64,000 bases of DNA from Medicago truncatula (GCF_003473485.1 NC_053044.1:57638091-57702090); one strand, 5' to 3'; counted from the first letter of the stretch, positions 10,784-23,577 are shown. A program made the numbers and translations. Notes: generated by a model not told the origin, from the sequence alone.

Positions 10784-11555
10784 TAGAGGTGTAAGTGGTT
10801 CTGACAAAACCGATGATATCAAAAATCCGAACCGAACCAAACCAAATCGAAAAAGTATTCGACCTTGTTTGATTCAGTTCAAAACCGAACCGAACCGAAC
10901 CAACCCAAACCGATAATGTTTGGTTCGGTTCTCAATTTTTAATTTTGAGATCCAAAGAACCGACGAACCAAACCGATGCTAACTTCACTCCCCATTTTAT
11001 TAATATCATCGCTCCTCACAAAACATCTATGCTTAAGCTCAAAATTAAAGTCCAACATAAAATACTCCTTATTAATACATTCACTTTCTCTCGTCATCAT
11101 CTCATCTCATCAGTCACACTATATTTCGTTTCTACTGAAAAAGAACATTATCTGCAAGTCACATCTAACCCATTGTTCCTCACCGCCGTTGGGATCATCC
11201 ATCTCTTGTTGGTTTTTTTTCATGTTAGTTACACAAAGTAGTTTGAAAAATAAAGAACACTGAAAACAAAGTTCAATGAAATATTTGAGTATGTATTTTG
11301 TGAAAATTTGTGAAAAACAGATAATACGGAAAACAAAGTTCAATATAACCCAAATTTGTGAAAATATTAATTTTTTAATTGTATTTTCAAACAAATCGAT
11401 CGAACCAATCTAAACCGATCTAAATCGACTAGTTTGATTTGGTTTCTTTTTTGAAAATCAGTAAAAACCAAACCAATCCAAACTAATGAAGATTTCATTG
11501 GTTTGAACATTTTTTTTTACCAAAAATCGATCCAAACTGAATCGCCACACCCCTA
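10784..11555. mobile_element. Degenerate inverted-repeat element rich in CCGAACC/GGTTCGG
   Basis: The left end TTAGAGGTGTAAGTGGTTC and the reverse complement of the right end, TTAGGGGTGTGGCGATTC, are imperfect inverted repeats. The interior near both ends is rich in AACCGAACC-type words, a composition common in plant hAT-derived repeats starting TAGGGGTGT. No clean TSD was found, and superfamily assignment is tentative. Confidence 0.45.
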
Positions 11556-11633
11556 AAATTGTCCTTAACAGTTATGTTCAATTACTTAAATTAAACTCAT
11601 AAAAGTTTACAGACTTAAATAAAATAAAATAAA

Positions 11634-11968
11634 GGCTAAATTGCATTTTTATCCCTTAACTATTTAAATAGTATCGCTTTGGTCCATTGATTAAAATTTG
11701 ATTTATTTTGGTCCCTTAACTTCTTTCCATTACACATTTTTGTTAGTTTTAATTCAAAAACGTTAGGTTTTCTTCATCTTCTTCTCCTCTTTTTCATCTT
11801 CATATCATCTTCATCAACCTTCAACAACAAGAATCCCTGAAAAATTTCAGAAGAAAATGAAAAAAAAAAAAAAAAAATTTTTAAATTAAAACTAACAAAA
11901 AGACCAAGATGTCTAAGGGAAAGAAGTTAAAACAACAAGATAGATCGAATTTTAGCTAAGGGATGTAC
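11634..11968. mobile_element. Probable inverted-repeat MITE next to the MCD1-like gene
   Basis: Arms containing CCCTTAACTTCTTTCC on the left and GGGAAAGAAGTTAAAAC on the right face each other, and both ends contain TTAGCTAAGGGATG-type or ATTTTTATCCCTTAAC-type words. It ends about 90 bp before the MCD1-like start codon, so it may supply part of that gene's leader or promoter. Boundaries are approximate. Confidence 0.4.
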
Positions 11969-12060
11969 TATCAAATAAAAAGTGTTCGGAAGAGGGAGCA
12001 ATGGAAGGGAAACGAATGGATTGAGTTGTGATCAAATCGCAATATCAAACAAAGCAAATC

Positions 12061-14581
12061 ATGGCGTCAATTTGGACACTTCACTTTCACTCGCTTTCTG
12101 TTCGCGTAAGTATCTATCTTCAATTAGGTTTCAATTTTACACAATCATTCTTAATTTTGAACTCTCAAACTTCTTTCAAAAATGTAGCCTTCTTGCCCCT
12201 TTTTCATCGATAGCAATAGTAGCACCAGAAGAAGAAGAAGACATCGCTTCCTTATCACAAATGGAATTTCAACCCAACAATTCAAACAACAATGCATCAC
12301 TTCCATTTCCAAATTTCATCATCAACTTCTTACTTCTATTTCCATCCCAATGCCGCAATTTTTGGTAGGGTTTCATTTCACACTTTAATTTTCTTAATTT
12401 CTTATTTTAATTCAGATTAGGGTTTTTATGGTATTTGATATGTATTTTCTAGACGAATCGAAACATTGGGATCAATTTACCGATTTGGGTCTGCGTTGCG
12501 GTTGTGATTTTGGTTGCTTCTTTGAGGGCTCTTTCCAAATTTTCCAGGAAAAAAGAACGTCCTGGTTCCGTAGCTGATCTTGTTAGACGCGGTCAATTGA
12601 GATCGGATAGAAGAGGCATGTATGTATGATTTTATTTGTTATCTATTATCTTATCTATCTTCCCAATGCCTAGATAATTGCATGTTTAGATTGGCGATTA
12701 GTGCTATGTGTGGATTTAGCAAAAGCCACACTTTAGAGCTCGAACAAAATTATGAATGCCACCGTGATTTTGCCAAACTAACCTATAATCCAAATATTTA
12801 GTTAGTGCTGTTTGAGTCGTCACTCGTCAGGCTAACGTGACCCACTTTTACCCAATTCACCTGGTGCATGTTGGGATTCACTCTTTAAAAGGCAAAACTG
12901 AGATTTTTTAAAAGGAAAAACTGATTTTTGGTGCTTAAAATTTTAGATGCTTATAATTCGTCTTGATGAATTTTCAAATAGAATTCCTTTTGCCTTAGAT
13001 TTGGATTATAAAATTGTAGTTGAGATTTTGAACTTTTGTCTTCAAACGTGTTTTTTTGAAGAAGTTTTGTCTTCAAACGTGATTTTTAGCGTCAGATTTA
13101 TTGTTCAACTCACTCTTACGTAAGTATATTTAAATATAAATTACTTCACATTCAACTCATTTTTAACAAAAATCAATCTATTCAAATTATTTTTCCCACT
13201 ACAGAATCAAACACAACATTAAACTTTCTTTTACCAAAGAAATATACATGAATTTAGAATGATAATAATATATATTAGGTAGCGAGTTTGCCTTTTGAGT
13301 TTTAGCTTCCTGTTATTACATCGTTGTCTTTCTACATCATTGTGTGCAAGTTTTTCAGATCAAGGAATCTCAAATATGAAGATCCGTTCGATAATCCCTT
13401 GGTCAAGGTTAGCAAAAGCAAGTCAAGTGTAGAGATGTGTGGAAAGGTTTACCGGTTAGCGCCTGTCACACTTACTCAAGAGGAACAAGCGGTTCACCAG
13501 AGAAGGAGATCGCGTGCGTATCAGTGGAAGCGTCCCACAGTTTTCCTTAAGGAAGGAGAATCAGTTCCTCCAGATGTTGATCCCGATACAATCAGGTGGA
13601 TTCCTGCGAATCATCCCTTTGCAACCACCTCTACAGATATCGGTGAGGACTTTGCACACAAAAATGTTAGTCAAAAGCATGGAGTTCCTTTCCGTATTCA
13701 AGCTGAGCATGAGGCCCTGCAGAGAAAGCTTGAAGCCCTACAAAATGTAAGTCTTAGCAGAATAAGGAATTTCAACAGTCCTATGTTTGATACGGTTTTA
13801 GAAGTTGTTGTGCAAATGCCATGTCTTTATCCTAGTTGCTAAGGATTTGGGGGTTTGGCTTTTGGCTTTCAAGCTGACACTCACTGAGTTATTGTTTTCA
13901 AAATTCAACACTGATTCAACTTGTACGAAACAAAATACAAAACATTAGACACAACATAGACACACACATCAAAACAAGTGATGTCTAAAAGATATAGGAC
14001 ATTGAGACACTTGTGGAGACTTATCTTGACATTTTTGGAAGTTATTTAAAACAAAATGCTTTTTTTCTTTCTAAAAGTCTTGTATTCTTCAAGTGTCAAG
14101 TCATATTTGAGTAATAGCAGTGTCCAAGTAATGTCTGAATAAAAAAAAATTAATGGACCCCTAATGAAGAGTGTATGATACATTTTGCTATCAGAAACAT
14201 GTCCAACACTCTTACACCTGTGCTTCATAGATTTTTACCCTCTTTTTTTTTTATTGGCAGAAGGTTTTTACCCTCTTACTATATCATAAATCCAATTTAA
14301 ATTTAATCAAGAATATCAAGAAATTGGCTGACAACTTTTACCACTCACCTTTTGTATTATTTATTCTGCAGGAAGAGGAACTCAATAAAGTAGTGATAAA
14401 TCCTATCAATGCTAAAGAATTTGAGAGACCATTCAACTCCCATGGCAGATTAAATGATCATGCAGAGAAGACCTCTTTAAACAATCAGGTGAAAGATCCC
14501 CTCTCCTCAAAATTAGACAGCAGTCCGAATAACTTTGGAAGTGCATCATCATCTGGAGAAGATCAGAATCTTAAACTTTAA
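12061..14581 (+). CDS. MCD1: MCD1-like plastid division-site protein
   Basis: Five exons: 12061-12105, 12188-12364, 12453-12619, 13359-13746, 14372-14581. All introns are GT-AG and the phases join to 328 residues. MULTIPLE CHLOROPLAST DIVISION SITE 1 is an inner-envelope protein that with the Min system places the FtsZ ring at mid-chloroplast; the Arabidopsis protein has about 350 residues. The N-terminus is Ser/Arg/His-rich and acid-poor (a likely transit peptide, including an Arg run near residue 30). A single hydrophobic segment around residues 81-100 (LPIWVCVAVVILVASLRAL) is followed by basic residues. The conserved core contains PPDVDPDTIRWIPANHPFAT and KHGVPFRIQAEHEALQ; the C-terminus is hydrophilic. 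The start at 12061 is preferred because it gives the transit peptide; the ATG at 12262 is in a different frame. Family call rests on remembered similarity. Confidence 0.8.
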
Positions 14582-17286
14582 TTTTTCTTAGGCAGGCTAT
14601 AAATCTCGGTATAAATATATATTTCAATTTGCTAAAAATTTTGTACTATTATCGGTGAGCATTGGAACTGTCTATTTGTATAGCTGAGGACTGTAAATAT
14701 AATTGTATTGCTGCTGCTTTGCTAGTAACGCTGTTACCTAGATTTCATTAGGAGTTTCCCACTTCGAGCTCTGAGGCCAATTTATTCCAAATGCAATCTC
14801 CATGAAACACCTTCCCCCACCCCCACCCACTCGCAAAGTGAAAAACACCAATTTCACCGTTAACGGGCAAACACCCAAAAAAAAAATAAAAAAAAATCGC
14901 AGATGTACAAGAGGTATCCATATGTAAGTAAGATCCGTTCGCTAGGAAATTAAGTTCATTTTTAAAGAATCACCTAATATATTAAATTACTGTGATTAAC
15001 TTTTAAACAACGGCCAATTGGACATCAAAATAGACACTGTAGTGTTTATCTCTTTATTTTTTATTTATATCTTAATTTTCTACAAATATTTTAAAAATAC
15101 AAATAAAAAACAGGCGACTACTACTACTGTTTTTGATATCACAATTTTGATGTATATAAATCATTTTCTAATAATGTGATCAAAGGTGTACCCTCAATGT
15201 TTTATGCAAAAACGATGTTAGCTTGATTGCTTGACTTTGACATGACCCTTTACTTTATAAATAAATAAAAAAAAAAAAAAAAAAAACCAATAAGATATCT
15301 ACCACTTTCCGGAAAAGAGTCACTAGGAATTCAATTTGAAATGATAAAATACATGCCTTCCCATTTTTGGCTTTTAGAAGCTTCGGTGGTTGCAGTCGGT
15401 AAATGTAACAATATTTTGTAACAACTTTTATTGGAGAAAGAGTAAAAACACAATGAGAGACCATTGCTAAGCTATTATTATGGAAAGGTGTTTTATGTGG
15501 TCTACTGATTGCTTAAAATTCATTCAAAATTTCAATGATGATTGACGCCGTTACTTTAAATAGAAACTTATAATCATGTAAGTTTTTATAATTGATACGG
15601 TAACTTGATGATATTTATTCAACCAAAACAAAAGAAAATGAATATAAATCAATTGTGAACATTGATATTAGTTTTTCTTATTTTTTTTTAATCGAATTGA
15701 CATCAATTTGGTCATTATATTTTTTTTTTTTATCGAATTGACATCTAATTGGTCAATGTATCAATCATGAGTACAAGTAATATTACAAACTTAGAATCAT
15801 CTAAGTTCTTATAATTGATAGTAATTTTTCTTATTGAACTGCCAATTACAATACAAGTACTACTCCAAACTTTTGCTTGTCGCTATCACATGAGAAGTTT
15901 CCTAGAAGCCGGCCATTCAAAATTACTACAAATTAGGTATGTGAATACCTAAAACTTGGGAGGCTTGGATAAATAATTATTATAAGTGGAAGTAAAGTTG
16001 CACTTTCTTGACACGGAATTATTATTATCCTGTAAGGGTTAGGGTAAGCAAGCAGACAAGAATTAGTGTAAAGAAGTGGTTATCATCCCTTTGATACGCA
16101 AAGACGTTTATAAGAAAATCAAAAAGTTGACCAAAAAGAAAAGGAAATCAAAAGTAATGGAAAAACTAAACATAGAATTAGAGGAAGTAGCCGCCAGCCA
16201 CCATTTTCTTTTGAAAAGGTATGCCGCCTCTGGGCAGTGTGACTGGCTAGTTCCCAGTGGCCACTAAACAATACTAATGCGTATTATTTATTTATATCAG
16301 AGGCCACATAACACTTGAACCCAACAATACTTTGTGTTTGATTCTGATAACGAAAGAAAGTCAAATATAACTCAGATTTTACCAGTAATGTCAACAATTT
16401 AATCCTTTGAATTCAAAAAGAAGGACTTTATCCACCCTCACATTTCTAAATAACCACACGTATTATTGCTCTGAAAGTATACTACATTTGCCCGAAAGTA
16501 CATGTCTATACAGCAAAAAAAACTACAATTATCTGGAATATTCGGTGACTTGGTTTGTTATAGATTTAAAAAAAAAAATGATTTTTCCATTGTATTTTTA
16601 AAAATGTTTTTGTTTTTGGAAATTTACCTAAAAATAGTAGAAGTTATTAAAAGATAATTTGACATTCACTAACTTAATATTCATTGTAAGAGATTTTAAA
16701 TAATAAAAATCACATTTTTTTCAAATAGATATCTCTCATAAATGATTTTTGAGAAACTATTGGAAATAGCTTCTTATTTTAGAGATTTTGAAATTTCATT
16801 ATCCAAAGAGAGTAAACAAAATGATGAAGTACTTGGAATGACATTTTAAGAAAAGCTAATCAAACAAATTTTTCATCTGAATTTTTTTTTAAATTGTAGC
16901 AAATTTTTTTTTTTTTTTAAGGAAGCAAAAATCATTTTTTAGAAAAAGGCTTTAGACATATAACAAACTATCGGCCCAAAATTCTCCTTGCCACATCAAT
17001 GAAAAAGAAATGAGGAAAACTCATTTCTGGGATTTTGAAGTCTTGTACTATACGTCACTCCTACTCAACGTCAAACTAGGAAAACTCATGCATCAAAGGC
17101 TTTAGACATGCACATTCAGTCGAAAATCCAGAAGGATGTTTCCAATTTTGATATTCAAAATTTTATATGAAAGAATAATATTTCAGCTAGAAGATATCCT
17201 CCTTAAGATAACCTTATGACAAGCAAAATCTATAAATGGTTGCTTTGGCAACTAAAGTCACACAGGTATATAACAATTTCTGTCTG
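14582..17286. other. Intergenic, no gene seen
   Basis: Holds the 3' ends of two converging genes (MCD1-like and sugar transporter). It contains a short direct duplication around 15680-15765 (ATCGAATTGACATC twice, each after a T-run) and poly-A/T runs, but no supported exon. A 63-codon frame at 16076 is Lys-rich and looks accidental. Confidence 0.45.
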
Positions 17287-18048
17287 TCACTCGTTCTTGG
17301 CAGCTGCAGACTGCTTTGAACCAACAGAGAAGAATTCAGTGATGACTTCAAGGGGCATGCCTTTTGTTTCTGGAACCTTCAGATACACAAATACCCAGGA
17401 AATGCAGCACACAATAGCATAAACTCCGAAGACACCGGCCAGTCCTAAAGAGCTGAGCATCACAGGAAGCGAGTAGGTGACAATGATGTCTCCAATCCAG
17501 AACACTAATGCACAGATAGCAATGCAGAGCCCACGCACTCTAGTAGGAAATATCTCCGAGCAAAGGATGTTTGGAATTGGTCCATAACCCATGACAAAGA
17601 AGCAAAAATAAACCACAACGCATACAGTTGAGATTGCTGCATGGACAACGCTGCCAAAATCTATTACGCTTCCAAGGACCAATATAACGAGTGACACTAT
17701 CAGCACCGGAATTGTGACAAGTAGTAACTGCCTGCAAATGACACAGATTGAGTTAGCGTTTTACAAATGTGTTTCTAAATTACATTATTTTTGTAAAATT
17801 GATTTGGTTAAAATTAAGCTTGATGTACTGACAAGTGTATCAATAGATGGCTTTGCCCAGCATACAAGAATTCTACCATTCAGTTATGAAAAAGATTATG
17901 ATAACATATTAGCATAACACCCAATAGGATGTGTTGCATACCTCTAGGATATCAATGAAGATTCTATTTCATATTAATGAGGTATCAATCGTGGGAATAT
18001 TTATAATAATAAACCATCAATTTAATTCATCAACTATGATAGTCCCTA

Positions 18049-18131
<83 letters not shown>

Positions 18132-21100
18132 TTTGCTAGAAGCCACCCATGAAGGTGTCTTTTAGCAACCCACACCTCAAGGTGTGATTTCCACTTTTTA
18201 GTTATAACTTTGTTAAAAGACACCTTCATAAAAATTAGTTGGTGTCTTTTAGGAAATGCTCATAGAATAACTTGCTAAAATACACCTTCATAAAATGCGT
18301 CTTCTAGCAAAACCCATATATATATAATATTTTAAAAAATTATATTAGTCCCTAAAATATATGAAAATCATATCAATTTAGTCCCTAACATCTTAATAGA
18401 AGGGACGAAATTGACGGATTTCAAATGTGTTAGAGACTACTTATTATATTTATACACTTTAGGGACTAAATTGGAGAGAGAGTGATAGTTTATACACTTG
18501 AATTGATGGTTTATTCTAAAGAAAGTTTTTTCCACTAAATGTTAGCAAAAGAAGATTTCGTCAAATATTTGATCTAAAAAACAAATAAATAGAGAACACA
18601 CCTTCTGCCAGTGACATCCATAAGCCTCATGGCTAAGCCTATAGACGGAAGCATCAACAAGGTTGTGACAGCACTTATAAGAAAAGATGAAGACGTTGAG
18701 CTAAGGCCCAAATCTGCAAGAAGAACTGCAACACCCGCCTCTTCAAGGATTTGAGGAGTGTAATACAGAACTCCATTTATCCCCGAAAACTGCACAAACA
18801 GGGAGAATTAAGTGTTGGTCATCAATTAGAAGAAACATAACACTAAATTTACGCGGCAAACTGGAAAAGACACTGTGAATTAAGCTTGGAATATTATGGT
18901 TATACAAACTTCGCTAACATTGCGTACTGAAAGAAAAGAGCAAAGAAGAATTATGTATCACTTATCTTATTCTCCAGTCAAATTAAGTATGCTGTTTAAA
19001 TTATTTCAGCTAATATTTTACTATATCTGAAAATTTTAACACGAGCATCATTATTAAATCTCTACATTTTCCTTGTAAATTACTTGGCAGCAGCAAGCAC
19101 TACTACAAGATCAGTAATTGCCAATTCAAGTGCTATGATAAACACTAATAACAACACAATACTCTTCAAAGCAGAAGGTTATATGTAATTTAGAAAACCC
19201 ATCCTCCTCCAACACCAAAAACAGAAAAAGGAAAGAAAAACACCAGAAAGTGAAGGTAAGCATGGTCAAAATAACAAAACGATGAATGCGAAGAATACCA
19301 GATCCCCCTCTTTCCACCATTATAATAAACAAGGCCAACGGAAAAGATAGTTACGAATAGTAATGACAAGTTACCTGCTGAAGAAGTTGTATTCCAATCC
19401 CAACAATTAAGGCATGCTTGACCCCTGGTTCAAGAAGAGCCTCCCAAATGGGACCTTTTGAAGCAGTCTTAGATGGGTGGATCATTGCAGGCCCAACTGG
19501 TTGTTCACCAATTAGCTCCTTGGAGTAAAGAGCTGGTTGGCTAACCAAGGCAGCTGCCTGGACAAAGTCACCTTCACCAGGAATTGATACCATGGATCCA
19601 CGTCGAGATCCAGAAACCCCCACTCCTTCCTCATGCAGATAAATCCTTTTAAACTCCCCTTGCTTTTTCCCGTCCTCGCCTTTACCAGACCATTTCCATG
19701 CAAGCTGCCAACCACCTCCAATACCGGTACTACCAACTGGCTCACCTGACTCTTGCATGAGACTACTGTGGCGCCTCATGCTATTAAGCAAACTGCCATG
19801 GGAAGGAGGAGGTGGCAAGTCTTTCTCAAGGCTTGTTGTTTGACGTGAGATTAAAGGACTGTGCAAATCGTCATCGGTGTCCCCAGCAGCACCATCTGAC
19901 ACATAGTCCTCGCCTTCTCTTTGTAGGCTCTCTTCATCCCAATGTTCAGTTTTAATATGAGGCTCAGCTGTGCTGAACATGCTTCCAAAATTTGGAAACA
20001 AAGCGCTTCTCATGCTTCCTGTCTCAGGGAGCTTCTCATGAATGCTGCCAAATAAGGTCACAAGAGGATCCATGACAAGGCTTCCATGGCGTGACACAAG
20101 GCCAAGAGAACTTTGTCCAGTTACAGGTTTTGCTAACCAAGAGAGGCCTGCTTGAGATCCATATAATCGGATTTTGTCTTTGTCTGTTGTTTGTTCGTGA
20201 CCATCACCCACCTCGTCAGCTGGGCCTATTATGTATTCTTCTATAGATGCATCCCCTCCAATTCCGAGACCTTCAACCAGCAATGCCATTTCGCCTGTAT
20301 GAATTCATAAAATAATTTATCATAACAAATTATCAGTAAAAAGAAGAAAAGAGAACGTGTGAGGAAATGAACTACAGTTTAGAGCAAAAAAAATAAAATT
20401 AAAAAGGAACAATCCTAAAAGTAGGCAATCAATCTAAACCTTTATTAATATTCAGAGTTTCAGGGCATCTTTTGTTCTTGGAATAAAAGTTCACCTTTAT
20501 TTTATTGTTAAAAAAATAAAAAATATTCAGAGTTTCAGGGGAAAAATCATCAACTTTACAATATAGAGTCATATCATGATAAGCTGGTATGATATAGTGT
20601 CAATAGCACAATACATATAACACCGGAAACATGTAAAACAAGTTCACTGTCTATTTTCAAATGAAATTACATTTTACAATCATGTGTTCTCTGTATGTAA
20701 AAAGTTAAAATTAGTGAATCATCAGTGATCACAAAAGACAAGATAAAACAATGAATGCAATTATTATGAAAATAATAGGGTGGCTCTCATGGTAGTACAG
20801 TAGTTGAATATAGAGAAATGCCAACAATGCAAGACCAACTATAGGTCAAACAATTAACAGAGGTTTAGAGGTAAACTGATTATATGGTGTTTTCTATTTC
20901 ACATTTAGACTAAAACGGTGTTATTGTTTCCTTTGCTACAGTGTTATTAATAGCGGATCGTGGAAAATATCGGATCGCCAAAAATCTGCTATGAGAAATA
21001 GCGGATATCGTAGCTGGCAAATAGCGGAAGTCGTAAAGCAGTTGAAACAAAGAATTATACATAAAATAAAGCATGATGGCACAAATAAAAGCTGCATAAA

Positions 21101-23395
21101 CAGAAATTAAAAACTTTCAGTAGTTCAAACAACTAATAAAGCAAGATGAAGTATGAAGTGAAGAGAGAAAGTGGATAGGCAAAAGAGTTTTAGTGACAAG
21201 AGGTTTTCACTTTACCTAGGTCTTGGTGTGTAGGGGTTATATACGACCCCATCTCATCACCGATTCAGCATTGTTTAATTGTTAATGTTATTAAAAAATA
21301 TGCCATGCATAGCTCACATGATAGTTTTAATGTTCATTAGAGAGAAAGTGTTAAAAACAATAACTTCCGCTATGTAAGCAATAACCGCTATCACCGATAT
21401 GCAGAAAGCCACCGCTATTGCAGTGGTAGCAAGATCACAATAGCGTATCAGATTTCGTCGTGACTGCTCCAAATCCTGATATGTAATAGCGGTATAGCAG
21501 CGATATACCGATTATTTAACAACACTGCTTTTCTATACAGCATCATGAGAGAAACACTATCCGTATGTTTATATTTGTAGGGCGAAAATAGGAAAAGCCA
21601 TGATTACAGTGACCTGCAAACTAAGGATGGTTGGATGCAGATAAGTAACTATGCAAGGGTCATTTAGGTCCCCAAAAAGTCTGAAGGTGCTATAGTTTGA
21701 TCAAAGTTCAATTAAGTGCATAATTTCAAATTAATAATTAAACATTTGTCTGAAATTAAATAAACACGAACCCAACATTACATAAGTAGACACTTTCTTA
21801 TGGTTTAGATATGACAACAGTACCTGACACGTCATCTTGGCCGCGTAATCGTTGGAGAACCTTTTTAGCCTCCAGCATCTTTCCTTTACTCACAAGCCAC
21901 CGAGGAGACTCGGGCAAGAAAAATACTGTCAATAGAAAATAGAAGAGCGAAGGAATTGAAAGAACCCCAAGCATTATTCTCCAGCTAGGTGATGGACTCA
22001 ACGACATCACAAAAACCATACAATACGATAAAAACATGCCTCCGGAACCACTGAATTGGGGAAGTGTGTTTAAGGATCCCCTTATATCAGATGGGGCAGT
22101 CTCCGATATATAGACTGGAACAAGAGTTACAGCAAGACCAATACCAAATCCATCAAGCAGTCTTGCTAAGCACAACACATAGACATTCGGAGACCACAAC
22201 ATTACCAAACTGCCCAAGAAATATAGCACGGATGAGATTATCATCATTGGTCTTCGACCAAGCCAATCTGATATGGGACCAGAGCAAGTTGTGATGACAG
22301 TAGCTCCAATGAGGGACATGGCCACCACAAGTCCTTCCATAGTTGTTTGCAAAGCAAGGTCTTTCTTAATGTAAAGAATGGATCCTGCAAAAAAACATGA
22401 AGAATGAGTGTCCAATAACCAATTGATCTGATACGATGCCTGCCCAAAACAGTATGGTAGTTAACTTGAACAATACTAGGGACTTGTTTGGACAAGCAGC
22501 TTAATTAATCATTTATAGCATATACATTTATCATATATTTGATTTTGTATAAGATATATCTTTGATAAAAGATAAAATGAAGTCAAAATGTTTTCATATT
22601 ATCTGCAAGTTGTTTTCTTAAACTGTCTAGAGAGGTTATGGAAATAAACTTCAATCAACTTATGAACACGTGGGGTGGGGGGTTGGATAGGTCAACTGAT
22701 TTGAGCCAAGAGATTAAAGGAGTCGAGGAGTTGAAGGTTCAAGGTTCAAGTGTTGGTAAGGAGAAAACTAACATATTTACGTTCAGGGTTCAAGTCCTGT
22801 TAAGGAGAAAACTAACATAACAATTAACATACTAACATTTGCCATTTAAAAAAAAAAAAACTTATGAACACGTCACAATTTTATTTTTTTTGAAAAGGCA
22901 ATTGTTAGTAATTAACCATTATGTTAGTATTTTTTCTCTTTCACCAGAGTTTGAACCGAGTCCTTCAATTTCTTTAACCCTTTTAGCTGAAACCAAACCA
23001 GTTGATAAACATGTCATAAGTTATTTTGATAAGCTTAGTCAAACAATCTCACAAGTGTTTATATGAGTAAATAAACTAAAATAAGTTGATCCAAACAGGT
23101 GATAGATCTGATTGAGTGGATACAATAGCCGCAAATTAAATCAATTAATCTTATGGACTTAAGATCAAGCATGAGTATCAAAATTCAAAATCATTTTACG
23201 AAAAGTTTTGCATCCATCCATCAGTAATCTAATATAATCAAGAAGAATAAACATTAAATTATGATAAATCAAGAAGAAGAAGAAGAAGAAGAAAAAAAGA
23301 GTATAATATAATATACCAGCAATGGTAGCATTATCCCATCCTTGAAGAAAATTGCCGATGGAAGCAGCAATAGCAACGAGAACCGCACCTTTCAT
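17287..23395 (-). CDS. TST: Tonoplast sugar transporter (TST/TMT family)
   Basis: Five coding exons on the minus strand: 23395-23317, 22384-21824, 20294-19375, 18789-18602, 17731-17287, joining in phase to 730 residues, the usual TST length. TST proteins are vacuolar-membrane proton/sugar antiporters of the major facilitator superfamily that load glucose and sucrose into the vacuole. Visible family marks are the six-helix N-terminal half starting MKGAVLVAIAASIGNFLQGW, the GRRPM loop, PESPRWL near residue 185, a very long hydrophilic central loop (about 300 residues, encoded almost wholly by exon 3) with Ser-rich segments such as SRRGSM and RRHSSL that are plausible phosphorylation sites, the sugar-site motif QQFSGINGVLYYTPQ spanning the exon 3/4 junction, and PETKGMPLE near the end. 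A leader intron between about 23747 and 23411 is likely. Introns carry several transposons. TST1 versus TST2 not resolved. Confidence 0.93.
18052..18127. repeat. (TA)n microsatellite
   Basis: About 38 uninterrupted TA units directly abutting the MITE at 18128. Similar but shorter tracts flank the other copies of that MITE. Confidence 0.95.
18128..18315. mobile_element. MITE embedded in a (TA)n microsatellite
   Basis: 188 bp with perfect 15-bp terminal inverted repeats GGGTTTTGCTAGAAG / CTTCTAGCAAAACCC, and (TA)n on both sides. Related copies at 9110-9554 and about 50146-50272 are also bordered by TA repeats. This is the behaviour described for the rice Micron element, which targets TA microsatellites; relationship to Micron is not claimed. 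It lies in TST intron 4. Confidence 0.75.
20939..21527. mobile_element. hAT-like non-autonomous element in TST intron 2
   Basis: 589 bp. Ends CAGTGTTATTAATAGCGG and CCGATTATTTAACAACACTG are inverted repeats (about 15 of 18 matching). The flanks CTTTGCTA (20931-20938) and CTTTTCTA (21528-21535) agree at 7 of 8 positions. Subterminal regions are full of AGCGG/CCGCT words in opposite orientation, as in hAT transposase-binding regions. No transposase frame. Confidence 0.75.
22672..22858 (+). mobile_element. SINE, family C, copy 1, in TST intron 1
   Basis: About 187 bp with a 13-base A tail, flanked by a 15-bp duplication AACTTATGAACACGT (22657-22671, 22859-22873). The head GTCAACTGATTTGAGCCAAGAG and the AGGTTCAAGGTTCAAGTG block are A-box- and B-box-like. 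It duplicates its own GTTCAAGT...GGAGAAAACTAACAT section once internally. Confidence 0.75.
22880..23010 (-). mobile_element. SINE, family C, copy 2 (inverted), in TST intron 1
   Basis: The reverse complement reads TTTCAGCTAAAAGGGTTAA, GGACTCGGTTCAAACTCTGG, ATACTAACATAATGG, then an A-rich tail, in the same order as the neighbouring copy at 22672-22858. The two copies thus form an inverted pair about 20 bp apart. TSD not resolved. Confidence 0.55.
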
Positions 23396-23577
23396 GTTTT
23401 GTGTTTGTTACAGCTGCACGCAATAACACACAACAAATCTAATCTATTAGTATTAGTATTAGTATCACAATTCACAAAAGAAACGGTTTTATATACTCCA
23501 AGTAGTAGTCCAACTAACAGTGTATTGTGTGAGAAGGAAGAGAATAGTGAGTGGTGGTTGGGTGAGAGTGAGTGAGA

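Larger units (their letters stand above)
18008..18515. mobile_element. Inverted-repeat element hosting a nested MITE, in TST intron 4
   Basis: The left end AATAAACCATCAATTTAATT and the right end AATTGATGGTTTATT are inverted repeats, with internal TAGTCCCTAAA words facing each other. A (TA)n tract and a second MITE lie inside it. No clear TSD. Confidence 0.5.

Noticed and set aside
12262..12368. Alternative MCD1 start at the ATG in exon 2
   Set aside because: That frame is different from the one that joins exon 3 in phase; the 12061 start gives a transit peptide and correct phases.
13514..13750. 78-codon frame inside MCD1 exon 4
   Set aside because: Shadow in another frame of the exon that carries the conserved MCD1 core.
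16076..16267. 63-codon Lys-rich frame
   Set aside because: Isolated, A-rich composition, no family resemblance.
17931..18229. Frames of Tyr-Ile repeats
   Set aside because: Translation of the (TA)n microsatellite.
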